Source of the DNA: Halorubrum lacusprofundi ATCC 49239
Lineage (GTDB): Archaea; Halobacteriota; Halobacteria; Halobacteriales; Haloferacaceae
NCBI RefSeq assembly: GCF_000022205.1
Contig: NC_012029.1
Location: 2,480,001 to 2,544,000, forward strand
DNA length: 64,000 nt
Direction: 5' to 3'
Shown here: one piece after another, positions 8,977 through 16,884 of the stretch
Position numbering within the stretch: the stretch's first letter is position 1
How the letters are laid out: every line of letters starts with the position of its first letter
Position numbers and translations under genes: made by a program
The notes under the pieces: generated by a model
Database searches by the model: none
What the model saw: only the letters and a program-made list of their open reading frames with translations
What the model was told of the DNA's origin: nothing

Positions 8977-11079
8977 ATGGCTCAGGCCGGGAATCAGGAC
9001 CTCACGGAGCGGTTCATTCAGTTCTACCGTAACTACTACCGCGAGGAAATCGGCGGCCTCGCGCAGCGATACCCCAACGAACAGCGATCGCTGTACATCG
9101 AGTACGACGACCTCTACCAGTTCGACCGCGACCTCGCCGAGGACTTCCGCACGAAGCCGGAGCAGATGCGCGAGTACGCCGAGGAGGCGCTGCGGCTCTA
9201 CGATCTCCCCGCAGACGTCAGCCTCGGGCGCGCGCACGTCCGGATCGAAAACCTCCCCGAGAGCATCGACATCCGAGGAATTCGCGTCCACGACGATCAC
9301 ATCGGCAAGCTCGTCTCGATCAAGGGCATCGTCCGTAAGGCGACCGACGTTCGCCCGAAGGTAACCGAGGCCGCCTTCGAGTGCCAGCGCTGCGGGACGA
9401 TAACGTACATCCCCCAAAGCGACGGCGGGTTCCAAGAGCCCCACGAGTGTCAGGGCTGTGAGCGACAGGGGCCCTTCCGCGTCAACTTCGACCAGTCGGA
9501 GTTCGTCGACTCCCAGAAGCTCCGCATTCAGGAGTCGCCCGAGGGGCTCCGCGGCGGCGAGACGCCTCAGAACATCGACGTCGACATCGTCGACGACATC
9601 ACCGGCAAGGTGAGCCCCGGCGACCACGTCACCTGCGTCGGCGTCCTCCACATCGAGCAGGTCGAGCAGGGCAACGAGAAGTCCGCCATCTTCGACCTGT
9701 ACATGGACGGCGTCTCCATCGCCATCGAGGACGAGGAGTTCGAGGACATGGACATCACCGAGGCGGACAAACGCGAGATCATCGAGCTCTCCAACCGCGA
9801 GGACATCTACGACGCGATGGTCGAGTCCATCGCCCCGGCCATCTACGGCTACGAGGAGGAGAAGCTCGCGATGATCCTCCAACTCTTCTCGGGTGTCACC
9901 AAACACCTTCCCGACGGGTCGCGGATCCGGGGGGATCTGCATATGCTCTTGATCGGAGATCCGGGTACTGGAAAGTCCCAGATGATCAGTTACGTAGAGA
10001 ATATTGCACCGAGATCAGTTTATACGTCTGGTAAGGGATCATCTGCTGCGGGTCTTACCGCCGCAGCTGTAAGAGATGACTTCGGCGACGGTCAGCAGTG
10101 GTCACTCGAAGCCGGCGCTCTCGTCCTCGCTGACAAGGGAATCGCCGCAGTCGACGAGCTGGATAAAATGGATTCGTCGGACCGCTCTGCGATGCACGAG
10201 GGGCTCGAACAGCAGAAGATCTCCGTCTCGAAGGCGGGGATCAACGCGACGCTGAAAGCGCGGTGTTCCCTCCTCGGCGCGGCGAACCCCAAGTACGGTC
10301 GGTTCGATCAGTACGAGCCGATCGGCGAGCAGATCGACCTCGAACCCGCGCTCATCTCGCGGTTCGACCTCATCTTCACGGTGACGGACAGCCCGGATCC
10401 GGATCACGACTCCCGACTGGCGAAACACATCATCAAGACGAACTACGCCGGGGAGATCAACACGCAGCGCGAGGAGCTGGCGAGCTCGGAGTTCACGCCG
10501 GAACAGGTCGCGGAGGTGACACAGGAGGTCGCGCCGGAAATTGACGCGGAGCTGCTCCGAAAGTACATCGCCCACGCGAAACGCTCCTGTTACCCGACGA
10601 TGACGGAGGAGGCGAAGGATCTCATCGAGGAGTTCTACGTCAACCTGCGCTCGAAAGGCGCCGACGAGGACGCCCCGGTCCCGGTCACCGCCCGGAAGCT
10701 GGAGGCAATGGTGCGGCTTGCGGAGGCGAGCGCGCGGGTCCGGCTCTCGGACACGGTCGAGCGCATAGACGCGGACCGCGCGACCGACATCGTCGAGTCG
10801 TGTCTCAAGGACATCGGTGTCGACCCGGAGACGGGGCAGTTCGACGCCGACGTGGTCGAGACAGGGACCTCCAAGAGCCAGCGCGACCGCATCAAGAACA
10901 TCAAGGGGCTCATCGCGGATATCGAGGAGGAGTATCAGGAGGGCGCACCCGTCGAGGAGGTGCTCGACCGCGCCGGCGAGATTGGGATGGACCCCGGGAA
11001 GGCCGAACGCGAGATCGAGAAGCTCCGCACGAAGGGCGAAGTGTACGAGCCCCAGCAGGGTCACCTCCGGACAACCTAG
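8977..11079 (+). CDS. mcm: Minichromosome maintenance helicase MCM, without intein
   Basis: The protein has 700 residues. It is the replicative DNA helicase. The N-domain has a zinc knuckle (Cys136, Cys139, Cys158, Cys161). The AAA+ core carries Walker A GDPGTGKS (327-334), Walker B with Asp393-Glu394, and the SRF arginine finger (461-463). A winged helix closes the C-terminus. The start ATG is 36 bp after an ATG-like AT-rich motif and fits family length. No intein is present, but codon use from about 9943 to 10080 is far more A/T-rich than the rest of the gene. A small gene follows with no spacer. Confidence 0.97.
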   Translation: MAQAGNQDLTERFIQFYRNYYREEIGGLAQRYPNEQRSLYIEYDDLYQFDRDLAEDFRTKPEQMREYAEEALRLYDLPADVSLGRAHVRIENLPESIDIRGIRVHDDHIGKLVSIKGIVRKATDVRPKVTEAAFECQRCGTITYIPQSDGGFQEPHECQGCERQGPFRVNFDQSEFVDSQKLRIQESPEGLRGGETPQNIDVDIVDDITGKVSPGDHVTCVGVLHIEQVEQGNEKSAIFDLYMDGVSIAIEDEEFEDMDITEADKREIIELSNREDIYDAMVESIAPAIYGYEEEKLAMILQLFSGVTKHLPDGSRIRGDLHMLLIGDPGTGKSQMISYVENIAPRSVYTSGKGSSAAGLTAAAVRDDFGDGQQWSLEAGALVLADKGIAAVDELDKMDSSDRSAMHEGLEQQKISVSKAGINATLKARCSLLGAANPKYGRFDQYEPIGEQIDLEPALISRFDLIFTVTDSPDPDHDSRLAKHIIKTNYAGEINTQREELASSEFTPEQVAEVTQEVAPEIDAELLRKYIAHAKRSCYPTMTEEAKDLIEEFYVNLRSKGADEDAPVPVTARKLEAMVRLAEASARVRLSDTVERIDADRATDIVESCLKDIGVDPETGQFDADVVETGTSKSQRDRIKNIKGLIADIEEEYQEGAPVEEVLDRAGEIGMDPGKAEREIEKLRTKGEVYEPQQGHLRTT
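9943..10080 (+). other. Low-GC synonymous patch in mcm over known intein sites
   Basis: Within a gene of roughly 65% GC, positions 9961-10020 contain 28 G/C of 60 and 10021-10080 contain 32 of 60. Codons such as AAA, AGA, TAT, ACT, TCA and ATT cluster here while the protein sequence stays conserved (Walker A and the SGKGSSAAGLTAA segment). These are the segments where haloarchaeal mcm inteins are known to insert. Confidence 0.7.
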
Positions 11080-11388
11080 ATGGACCGGATTTCCGCGATA
11101 CGGAACGTCGAGGATGCACTCCGTGCGTTCGAGAACGGCGACGCCGACCTCGCCGACACCGAGCGACGCGTGGCGGCGGTCCTCCGGACGTACGCCACCG
11201 AGTTCGACGGCGACGACGACGTGTTCCGCGCTGTTGGCGAAGATCCGATCGACGGAACGATCGTGGTCGCACCCTCGGCGCCCGCGGCGCGGGAACGCGT
11301 GCTCGCGCTCATCGGGCCCGATAGTTTAGAAGATGTGACAAAGATAAGAGGCGACTCTGTCCCCGAATTCGACGTGGAACGAGTGTGA
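11080..11388 (+). CDS. Small conserved haloarchaeal protein downstream of mcm
   Basis: The protein has 102 acidic residues and I do not recognise a function. It begins with an amphipathic helix (MDRISAIRNVEDALRAFENG) and has a predicted alpha-beta pattern ending in SVPEFDVERV. Its ATG directly abuts the mcm stop, so the two are probably translated from one transcript. The next two genes continue the run on the same strand. A role linked to replication is possible only by position. Confidence 0.75.
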   Translation: MDRISAIRNVEDALRAFENGDADLADTERRVAAVLRTYATEFDGDDDVFRAVGEDPIDGTIVVAPSAPAARERVLALIGPDSLEDVTKIRGDSVPEFDVERV

Positions 11389-11439
11389 TCGTCGTACCAG
11401 TTCGGAACCGATAAGTTCCGGAGTCGATCAACCGCGTTC

Positions 11440-11778
11440 GTGCTGCTGGTCGTGACGTATTCGACGGCGGCTCGCACCGGCCTCCGAAACCTGTGTCGCC
11501 GTCACGAAGAGACGGTCGTTCGGCGGTTCGGGCGGGCGGCACTGCTCGACGCGACGGTGTACGCCGCGTTCCTCGCGCTCCGGTTGCGCGAGTCGTACGG
11601 CGGGGACGTACAGATCGAACAGACGGAGCCGTTTAACGAGTTTGTCGCGCTCGACAAACCGGTCCGCGAGGCCGCGGGCGCGTACGCGAACCGTAACGCG
11701 AAGTCGACGCCGTACGCCGCGTTTGCTGCTGGAACCGACCATCCCAATCCCGACTCGATGCGAGGCAACGAGCTGTGA
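11440..11778 (+). CDS. Conserved haloarchaeal protein of unknown function
   Basis: The protein has 112 residues and starts at GTG 11440 (MLLVVTYSTAARTGLRN). It contains RFGRAALLDATVYAAFLALR, a conserved-looking helical core, followed by a hydrophilic tail (GTDHPNPDSMRGNEL). No known domain or membrane segment is visible. Its last codons overlap the next gene by four bases (GTGA), so the two are translationally coupled. A GTG at 11452 is an alternative start. Confidence 0.7.
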   Translation: MLLVVTYSTAARTGLRNLCRRHEETVVRRFGRAALLDATVYAAFLALRLRESYGGDVQIEQTEPFNEFVALDKPVREAAGAYANRNAKSTPYAAFAAGTDHPNPDSMRGNEL

Positions 11779-12632
11779 GCGGTGCGGACGGACGGCGCAA
11801 TCGGGACGAACCCGACGAAGCGCCCAAAAGCGAGGAGCGGGCCGACAGGCTCGACGGCAAAACCTACGGACAAGACGATATCGTGGCGACTCCCGATCCG
11901 GTCATCCCCGATCCGGCTGCCGTGATCGGCCGCGTCCCGACGGAGACGAGCCTCTGGCGTGAACTTGCGGCGGCGGCCCGGACGCTTGGGCTGGCGTCGT
12001 CGATCGAGGGCGAACTGATCGAGATCCGCGACGCTATCGCGTCGATCGAGATTGAATCGGTCGATCTCGACGCGGCCCGGCGCCAAGTCGCAGCCGCGAG
12101 CGGCGAGGAAGAGCGACTGAAAGAGCGCGTTGCGGCCCTCCGCGGGGGCGTGCAAGCGCGCCGAGAGGTCGAGGCGGAGACCGACGAGGCCCTCGGCGAT
12201 CTGGAGTCGGCGGCCGCTGAGCTGTCGGCCGCACAGAGCGAGCGAATCGCGGCCGAGCAGGCACTCCAACACGCCCGGAAGCGAGCGGCCAGCGCCCGCG
12301 ACGACCGGGAACGACGCCTCGAACTACGGGACCGGCTGCGGAATCGGCGTCAAGACGCCCGTCGAGAGCTCGCTCGTGAAGTGTACCCGGCGTTCCGCGA
12401 CGCGCTGTCGGTCGTTCCGGGCGCCGGCCCCGCCGACGCCGGTGCGAAGCCTACGGCGTACGACGGCCCGCCCCTCGCGGCGTCGCTGGCGGCGGTTCGG
12501 CTCGCGAATCTCGACGGGCCGGTCGCGCTCGGTGCGGAGGCGATCGGGTGGATCGTCGACCGCGGCGGAGTGGTGCCGGAATCGGTGATCGACGCGCCGG
12601 TGGTCCGGCCGTGCAGGCGGTCGCAGTCCTAA
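11775..12632 (+). CDS. Coiled-coil protein of the mcm-downstream cluster
   Basis: The protein has 285 residues. The N-terminal 45 are hydrophilic and contain DKTYGQDDI-like residues (DGKTYGQDDIVATPDPVIP). Residues about 95-205 are a long Ala/Glu/Arg coiled coil with SMC-like heptads. The C-terminal 70 form a small globular part (LGAEAIGWIVDRGGVVPESV). I know no function. It starts by a GTGA overlap with the preceding gene. Possible structural or scaffolding role is inference from the coil. Confidence 0.7.
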   Translation: MSGADGRRNRDEPDEAPKSEERADRLDGKTYGQDDIVATPDPVIPDPAAVIGRVPTETSLWRELAAAARTLGLASSIEGELIEIRDAIASIEIESVDLDAARRQVAAASGEEERLKERVAALRGGVQARREVEAETDEALGDLESAAAELSAAQSERIAAEQALQHARKRAASARDDRERRLELRDRLRNRRQDARRELAREVYPAFRDALSVVPGAGPADAGAKPTAYDGPPLAASLAAVRLANLDGPVALGAEAIGWIVDRGGVVPESVIDAPVVRPCRRSQS

Positions 12633-12700
12633 CAAGGGAAAGTCGGACCGTCCCGACGTTCGAACGGCGCTGGGTCGGTGATCACGCCCCGTTCGATGGG

Positions 12701-12706
12701 TTTTAT
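12701..12706 (+). promoter_or_regulatory. TATA-like box before the HTH regulator
   Basis: TTTTAT lies 25-30 bp upstream of GTG 12731, supporting a leaderless start there rather than any of the longer in-frame starts reaching back to 12548. Confidence 0.5.
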
Positions 12707-12730
12707 CCGGTCGTGTCGCGTGGATTCGGT

Positions 12731-13723
12731 GTGAGTCAGTTCGATCGAACCGCCGGCGCGGACGCGGGTGCGGAGACCGACACAGCGACCGAAACGGAGC
12801 CGGCGGCGGAGACAGACGCGGGGTCGGACATCGACTCCGACGACGACCTGACGGCCGCCCTCCGGACGGAGTCCCGAGTGCTCCCCGCGGAGGTGTTCGC
12901 CACCCTCGGCAATGATACTCGAGTCGACATCCTGCGCGCACTCCTTGAACTCGGCGCCGACGAGGAGCCGGTGAGCTTCACCGATCTCTTCGAGCGGGTC
13001 GACATTGACGACAGCGCCAACTTCAACTACCACCTCCGACAGCTCACCGGTCACTTCGTCAAGCGGAGCGACGACGGCTACGAGTTCCGGTACCCCGGCC
13101 GCAAGGTCGTCAGCGCGATCTTCACCGGCACCCTCACCGATCGGGCGCAAGTTGGGTTCTTCCCGGTCGAGGGGTCGTGTTACGACTGCGACGGCGACCT
13201 CCACGGCTGGTACGTCGACGACACGCTCACCGTGGGGTGTGCCGACTGCGGCACGATTCAGGTGAGCTACCCGTTCCCCTCCGGTGGGCTCGACGACCGC
13301 ACAACCGACGAGCTGCTGCAGGCGTTCCACCACTACGTCCGCCACCACTACTGTCTGGCCGCGGACGGAGTTTGCCCCGAATGCACCGGCGCGGTCGAGA
13401 CGACGCTCGTCCGCGACCCCGACGAGGAGGATCTCGACGTCGCCGTCGAACACGTCTGTCAGCGGTGTAACTACCGGCTGCGGTCGACGGTCGGGGTCAC
13501 CCTCTTGGACCACGCCGAGACGCTGCTGTTCTTCTCCGAGCGCGGCGTCGACCTGAACACCGAGCCGTTCTGGGGGTTCGACTGGTGCGTGAGCGACGAG
13601 CGGACGACGATCGTTGCCGAGGACCCACTCCGGGTCCAACTCTCGCTTCCTTGCGGGGGCGACGAGCTTCGCGTGGTCGTCGACGGGTCGGTCGATGTGG
13701 TGGAGACGACGCTGGTTGAGTAG
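12731..13723 (+). CDS. ArsR-like winged-helix regulator with zinc-ribbon C-terminal domain
   Basis: The protein has 330 residues from GTG 12731. After an acidic low-complexity N-terminus, residues about 45-125 form a winged helix of the ArsR type (LGNDTRVDILRALLELG, then NFNYHLRQLTGHFVKR). The C-terminal half has four Cys pairs, CYDCDG, CADCG, CPECTG and CQRCN, which should hold two zinc ions. Many haloarchaeal proteins share this layout, and the ligand is unknown. Its start overlaps the end of the preceding frame region only through longer, unlikely starts. Confidence 0.8.
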   Translation: MSQFDRTAGADAGAETDTATETEPAAETDAGSDIDSDDDLTAALRTESRVLPAEVFATLGNDTRVDILRALLELGADEEPVSFTDLFERVDIDDSANFNYHLRQLTGHFVKRSDDGYEFRYPGRKVVSAIFTGTLTDRAQVGFFPVEGSCYDCDGDLHGWYVDDTLTVGCADCGTIQVSYPFPSGGLDDRTTDELLQAFHHYVRHHYCLAADGVCPECTGAVETTLVRDPDEEDLDVAVEHVCQRCNYRLRSTVGVTLLDHAETLLFFSERGVDLNTEPFWGFDWCVSDERTTIVAEDPLRVQLSLPCGGDELRVVVDGSVDVVETTLVE

Positions 13724-13837
13724 GTTGCGGACGATACTCGCGGAGTAGAAGCGTCCACCGGGCGGGCCGAACGACCCGGCGGGCAGTAGAATATCTCGGT
13801 AGGATCGGTCAAATTTCGACCGATCGATCGACGTTCG

Positions 13838-14437
13838 TTACTCGAACAGCTCGACGGCCTGCTCGTAGCGGGTCGCGGGCTCGTTCCAGTCGACGACCTC
13901 GAAGAAGTTGTCGACGAACTCGCCACGAGCCGGGCCGTAGTCGTGGTAGTAGGAGTGTTCCCATACGTCCAGCGCGAGAATCGGGTGGCCGCCCCAGATC
14001 GCGCCCTGGTCGTGCTTGTCGACCACGACGTTCCGCAGCTGGTTCGAGAACGTGTCGTACACTAAGAGCGCCCAGCCGGACGCGGCGGACGCCGCCGCCT
14101 CGAACTCGCCCTTCCAGGCGTCGTACGAGCCGAAGTCCTCCTCGATCTGGTCGGCAAGTGCGCCTTCAGGCTCGTCGCCGCCTTCCGGACTCATGTTCTG
14201 CCAGAACAGATCGTGCAGGATGTGACCCGACGAATTATGGGTCACGTTTCGGATCGCCCCGCCCGACGATGAGAAGTCTCCAGCGTCGCGGTTCGCCTCA
14301 AGCGTCTCCTCGGCCGAGTTCCACCCGTTCACGTAGCCCTGGTGGTGAGTGTCGTGATGCCATTCGAGCACCTGCTCGGAAATGTGCGGCTCCAATGCGT
14401 CGTAATCGTACGGCAGCGGATCAAGTTCGTAGCTCAT
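13838..14437 (-). CDS. sod: Superoxide dismutase (Fe/Mn type)
   Basis: The protein has 199 residues and converts superoxide to oxygen and hydrogen peroxide in the cytoplasm. The four metal ligands are visible: His in LEPHISEQ, His in HNSSGHILHDLFW, then Asp and His in ALDVWEHSYYHDY. The start MSYELDPLPYDYDALEPH matches the family; a longer in-frame start at 14488 has no support. Manganese is the usual metal in haloarchaea. An AT-rich 200-bp region separates it from the divergent pirin gene and holds both promoters. Confidence 0.95.
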   Translation of the reverse strand: MSYELDPLPYDYDALEPHISEQVLEWHHDTHHQGYVNGWNSAEETLEANRDAGDFSSSGGAIRNVTHNSSGHILHDLFWQNMSPEGGDEPEGALADQIEEDFGSYDAWKGEFEAAASAASGWALLVYDTFSNQLRNVVVDKHDQGAIWGGHPILALDVWEHSYYHDYGPARGEFVDNFFEVVDWNEPATRYEQAVELFE

Positions 14438-14610
14438 GTCTACATTCATTTCCATGTTCGGGACGGGTAAGAGCGTTCTCTGTAGCACTTTTCAGTAAGA
14501 GGTTTGTCTTTTCCAAATGACTCAGAAATCCCCCATAAATCCGTTTTAAACCATAATCGGAACAAATATATTTATTATCTAGTTGTTTTTGACTACCGGC
14601 GACGCGGGCC

Positions 14611-14616
14611 TTATCT
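14611..14616 (+). promoter_or_regulatory. TATA-like box of the pirin gene
   Basis: TTATCT lies 24-29 bp before ATG 14640. Further upstream (14490-14580) the sequence is unusually AT-rich, with AAATATATTTATTAT at 14565-14579, so control elements for both divergent genes may lie here. Confidence 0.45.
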
Positions 14617-14639
14617 GTGCCGAACTCGTCAGATCGAAT

Positions 14640-15428
14640 ATGACACCAGACGAGAGCGGCGCGAGCGTCGAGCCGCTCTCCGGCGAGACGGTCCGGCACG
14701 GAACCGGCGTGAACTCCGACCGTGCGTTCCCGACGAACGGCCATCCCGACAACCTCGACCCGTTCGTGCTGTTCGAGCGGTTCTACATCGACCCCGACAA
14801 GGGGTTCCCGATGCACCCGCACAAGGGGTTCGAGATCGTCTCGTACATGATCGAGGGCGGGATGGACCACGCGGACTCGCTCGGCGTCGAGCACACCGCG
14901 CGCGAAAACGAGGCGATGCGGATCACGACCGGGAGCGGCATCCGCCACTCGGAGTTCCCCGCCGACGACGAGGCCTGCAACGGGCTCCAGCTCTGGGTGA
15001 ACCTCCCGCGCGAGGAGAAGGAGGCGGATCCGGACTACGTCGACGCGAGCGCCGAGGAGCTCCCCACGACCGAACTCGACGGCGCGACCGTCACGACCGT
15101 CGTGGGCGAGGGCTCGCCGATCGAGTTGCACACCCCGATGGAGTATCTCGACGTTCACGTCAGCGATACGTGGACGTGGGAGATTCCCGACGAGTGGTCC
15201 GGATTCCTCTACGGCGTCGAGGGGAGCGGGACCGTCAGGGAGGGCGACGCAGCCGCCGGTGCCGGTGCCGACATCCGCTGCGAGTTCGGCGCAGGCGACG
15301 TGCTACCGAACGCGGACGCACGAGACGTGACGGTCGAGAGCGACGAGGAAGATGGGCTTCGCTTCGTCGCCGTCTCCGGGCGGCCGCACGGCGAACCGAT
15401 CCGCCAACAGGGGCCGTTCGTCCTATAA
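14640..15428 (+). CDS. Pirin-family cupin protein
   Basis: The protein has 262 residues. The N-terminal cupin barrel carries the pirin metal motif region FPMHPHKGFEIVSYMIEGG and GSGIRHSEFP, which hold the histidines that bind iron. The C-terminal cupin ends in VSGRPHGEPIRQQGPFV, another pirin hallmark. Some pirins have quercetinase activity and others act as redox-sensing cofactors; which applies here cannot be read from sequence. It is divergent from sod, so a shared oxidative-stress response is plausible. The leaderless start at 14640 is supported by the TATA-like box. Confidence 0.9.
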   Translation: MTPDESGASVEPLSGETVRHGTGVNSDRAFPTNGHPDNLDPFVLFERFYIDPDKGFPMHPHKGFEIVSYMIEGGMDHADSLGVEHTARENEAMRITTGSGIRHSEFPADDEACNGLQLWVNLPREEKEADPDYVDASAEELPTTELDGATVTTVVGEGSPIELHTPMEYLDVHVSDTWTWEIPDEWSGFLYGVEGSGTVREGDAAAGAGADIRCEFGAGDVLPNADARDVTVESDEEDGLRFVAVSGRPHGEPIRQQGPFVL

Positions 15429-15509
15429 AAATCACCGTCCGGAGGGAATCGATCTGCGATCGAGCGAACCACGGGGTATGATAACGCGGCGCGCCGAAGG
15501 GACGACCGA

Positions 15510-16193
15510 ATGCCACTCGATCCGGACCGCGTTCAGACCGTCACCTTCGACTCGTACAGCACCCTCGTCGACGTGGAGGCGGCCGAGGCGGCGCTCGCCG
15601 AGCGCGTCCCCGACCCGGAGCCGGTGTCGCGGCTCTGGCGGTCGCGGTCGCTGGCGTACACCTTCGTCGCGAACGCGATCGACGCCTACCAGCCGTTCTA
15701 CGAGATGAACCGCGACGCGCTGACGTACGCCTTGGCGGCTCACAACGTTGATCTGTCGTCCGCCGAACGCGACGAGATCCTCGCGGTGTACCACGAACTG
15801 GAGGTGTTCGACGACGTGCGCTCAGGGATCGAGCGCCTACGGGAGGGCGGCTACGAGCCGTACGTGCTCTCGAACGGAAACCCGGAGATGCTCGATTCGA
15901 TGGTCGAACACGCCGGTATCGGCGATCTCATCGCTGGGACGATAAGCGCCGACGAGGTGGAGACGTTCAAGCCGGCGGCGGAGCTGTACCGCCACGGCGC
16001 CGCCCGAACCGGGACACCGATCGACGAGATCGTTCACGTCACCGCGGGCTGGTTCGATGTGTTGGGCGCGTCGCACGCGGGGATGCAGGCAGTTCGCGTC
16101 GACCGGAAGGGGACGCCGTGGGAGCCGTTTGCGGGCGATCCGGATATGACAGTCGAATCGATCCACGAGCTGGCCGACGCGCTGGGAGTCTGA
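15510..16193 (+). CDS. HAD hydrolase, type II 2-haloacid dehalogenase-like
   Basis: The protein has 227 residues. Motif I is TFDSYSTLVDV, in which the nucleophile Asp is followed by Ser-Tyr as in type II haloacid dehalogenases. Motif II is in YVLSNGNPEML, motif III is Lys in VETFKPAAELY, and motif IV is in VHVTAGWFDVLGASHAG. The cap domain matches the dehalogenase subclass. In vivo substrate is unknown; many members are general phosphatases or dehalogenases. It follows the pirin gene by 81 bp on the same strand. Confidence 0.85.
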   Translation: MPLDPDRVQTVTFDSYSTLVDVEAAEAALAERVPDPEPVSRLWRSRSLAYTFVANAIDAYQPFYEMNRDALTYALAAHNVDLSSAERDEILAVYHELEVFDDVRSGIERLREGGYEPYVLSNGNPEMLDSMVEHAGIGDLIAGTISADEVETFKPAAELYRHGAARTGTPIDEIVHVTAGWFDVLGASHAGMQAVRVDRKGTPWEPFAGDPDMTVESIHELADALGV

Positions 16194-16249
16194 GGCGGTC
16201 GCGTCCGGCGTCCGGGGACGCTCGCGCTCGGTGAAGAAAATCTGCGATC

Positions 16250-16882
16250 TCAGTCCCGCTCGGCGATGATCGTCTCGCCGGCGCGCACCGCGTCACCCTC
16301 GCTCACGAGGAGGTCAGTCTCGTCGATATCGGCGGGGAGGATCACGTCTGCCCGCGAGCCGAACGAGACGTGGCCCACGCGCTCGCCGCGGTCGACGGCA
16401 TCGCCGGGCTCGACCGAGGGATGGATCCGGCGAGCGAACCAGCCGGCGATGACCAACAGTTCGTACTCGCCGAAGTCGATCGCGACCTGCTCGTTGCGGT
16501 CGGACTCCTTGTCGAAGGCGGGCCGATTCGCGCCGGGGCGGTGCCGAACCTCGCGGACCTCGCCCGCGAGCGGCGCGCGATTCACGTGCACGTCGGTGAC
16601 GTTCATGAACACGCCAACGCGGAGCCGTTCGCCCTCCTTGCGGACGACCGAGACAGTTCCGTCGGCGGGGGCGACGACAATCCCCTCGGCATCTGGCGTC
16701 GAGCGGTCGGGGTCGCGGTGGAACCAGAGGACGCCGAACGCGAGCGCCAACAGGCCGATCCCGACCGGCGGCAAGAACGGCAGCGTCACGGCGGCGGCGA
16801 GCGCGGGCGCGAGCGCCAGCCGCCACGCTTCGTCGACGACGTCGAACGGGAGGACCGTCGCGAGCGGGGGGTTCCGGGCCAT
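16250..16882 (-). CDS. pssD: Archaetidylserine decarboxylase (protein-sorting type)
   Basis: The protein has 210 residues. It belongs to the phosphatidylserine decarboxylase family, which self-cleaves at Gly-Ser to form a pyruvoyl cofactor; the site here is the FGSR in HVSFGSRADVILP. Two hydrophobic segments lie at about 18-50. In haloarchaea such short enzymes decarboxylate archaetidylserine to archaetidylethanolamine and are tied to archaeosortase ArtA lipid anchoring of surface proteins. The start MARNPPLA lies two bases after the rfcC stop, so it is the second gene of that operon. The same pair is adjacent in Haloferax. Confidence 0.88.
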   Translation of the reverse strand: MARNPPLATVLPFDVVDEAWRLALAPALAAAVTLPFLPPVGIGLLALAFGVLWFHRDPDRSTPDAEGIVVAPADGTVSVVRKEGERLRVGVFMNVTDVHVNRAPLAGEVREVRHRPGANRPAFDKESDRNEQVAIDFGEYELLVIAGWFARRIHPSVEPGDAVDRGERVGHVSFGSRADVILPADIDETDLLVSEGDAVRAGETIIAERD

Positions 16883-16884
16883 CG

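Noticed and set aside
9943-10080. Recently inserted foreign gene fragment in mcm
   Set aside because: The encoded protein is fully conserved and the frame unbroken; only codon use differs.
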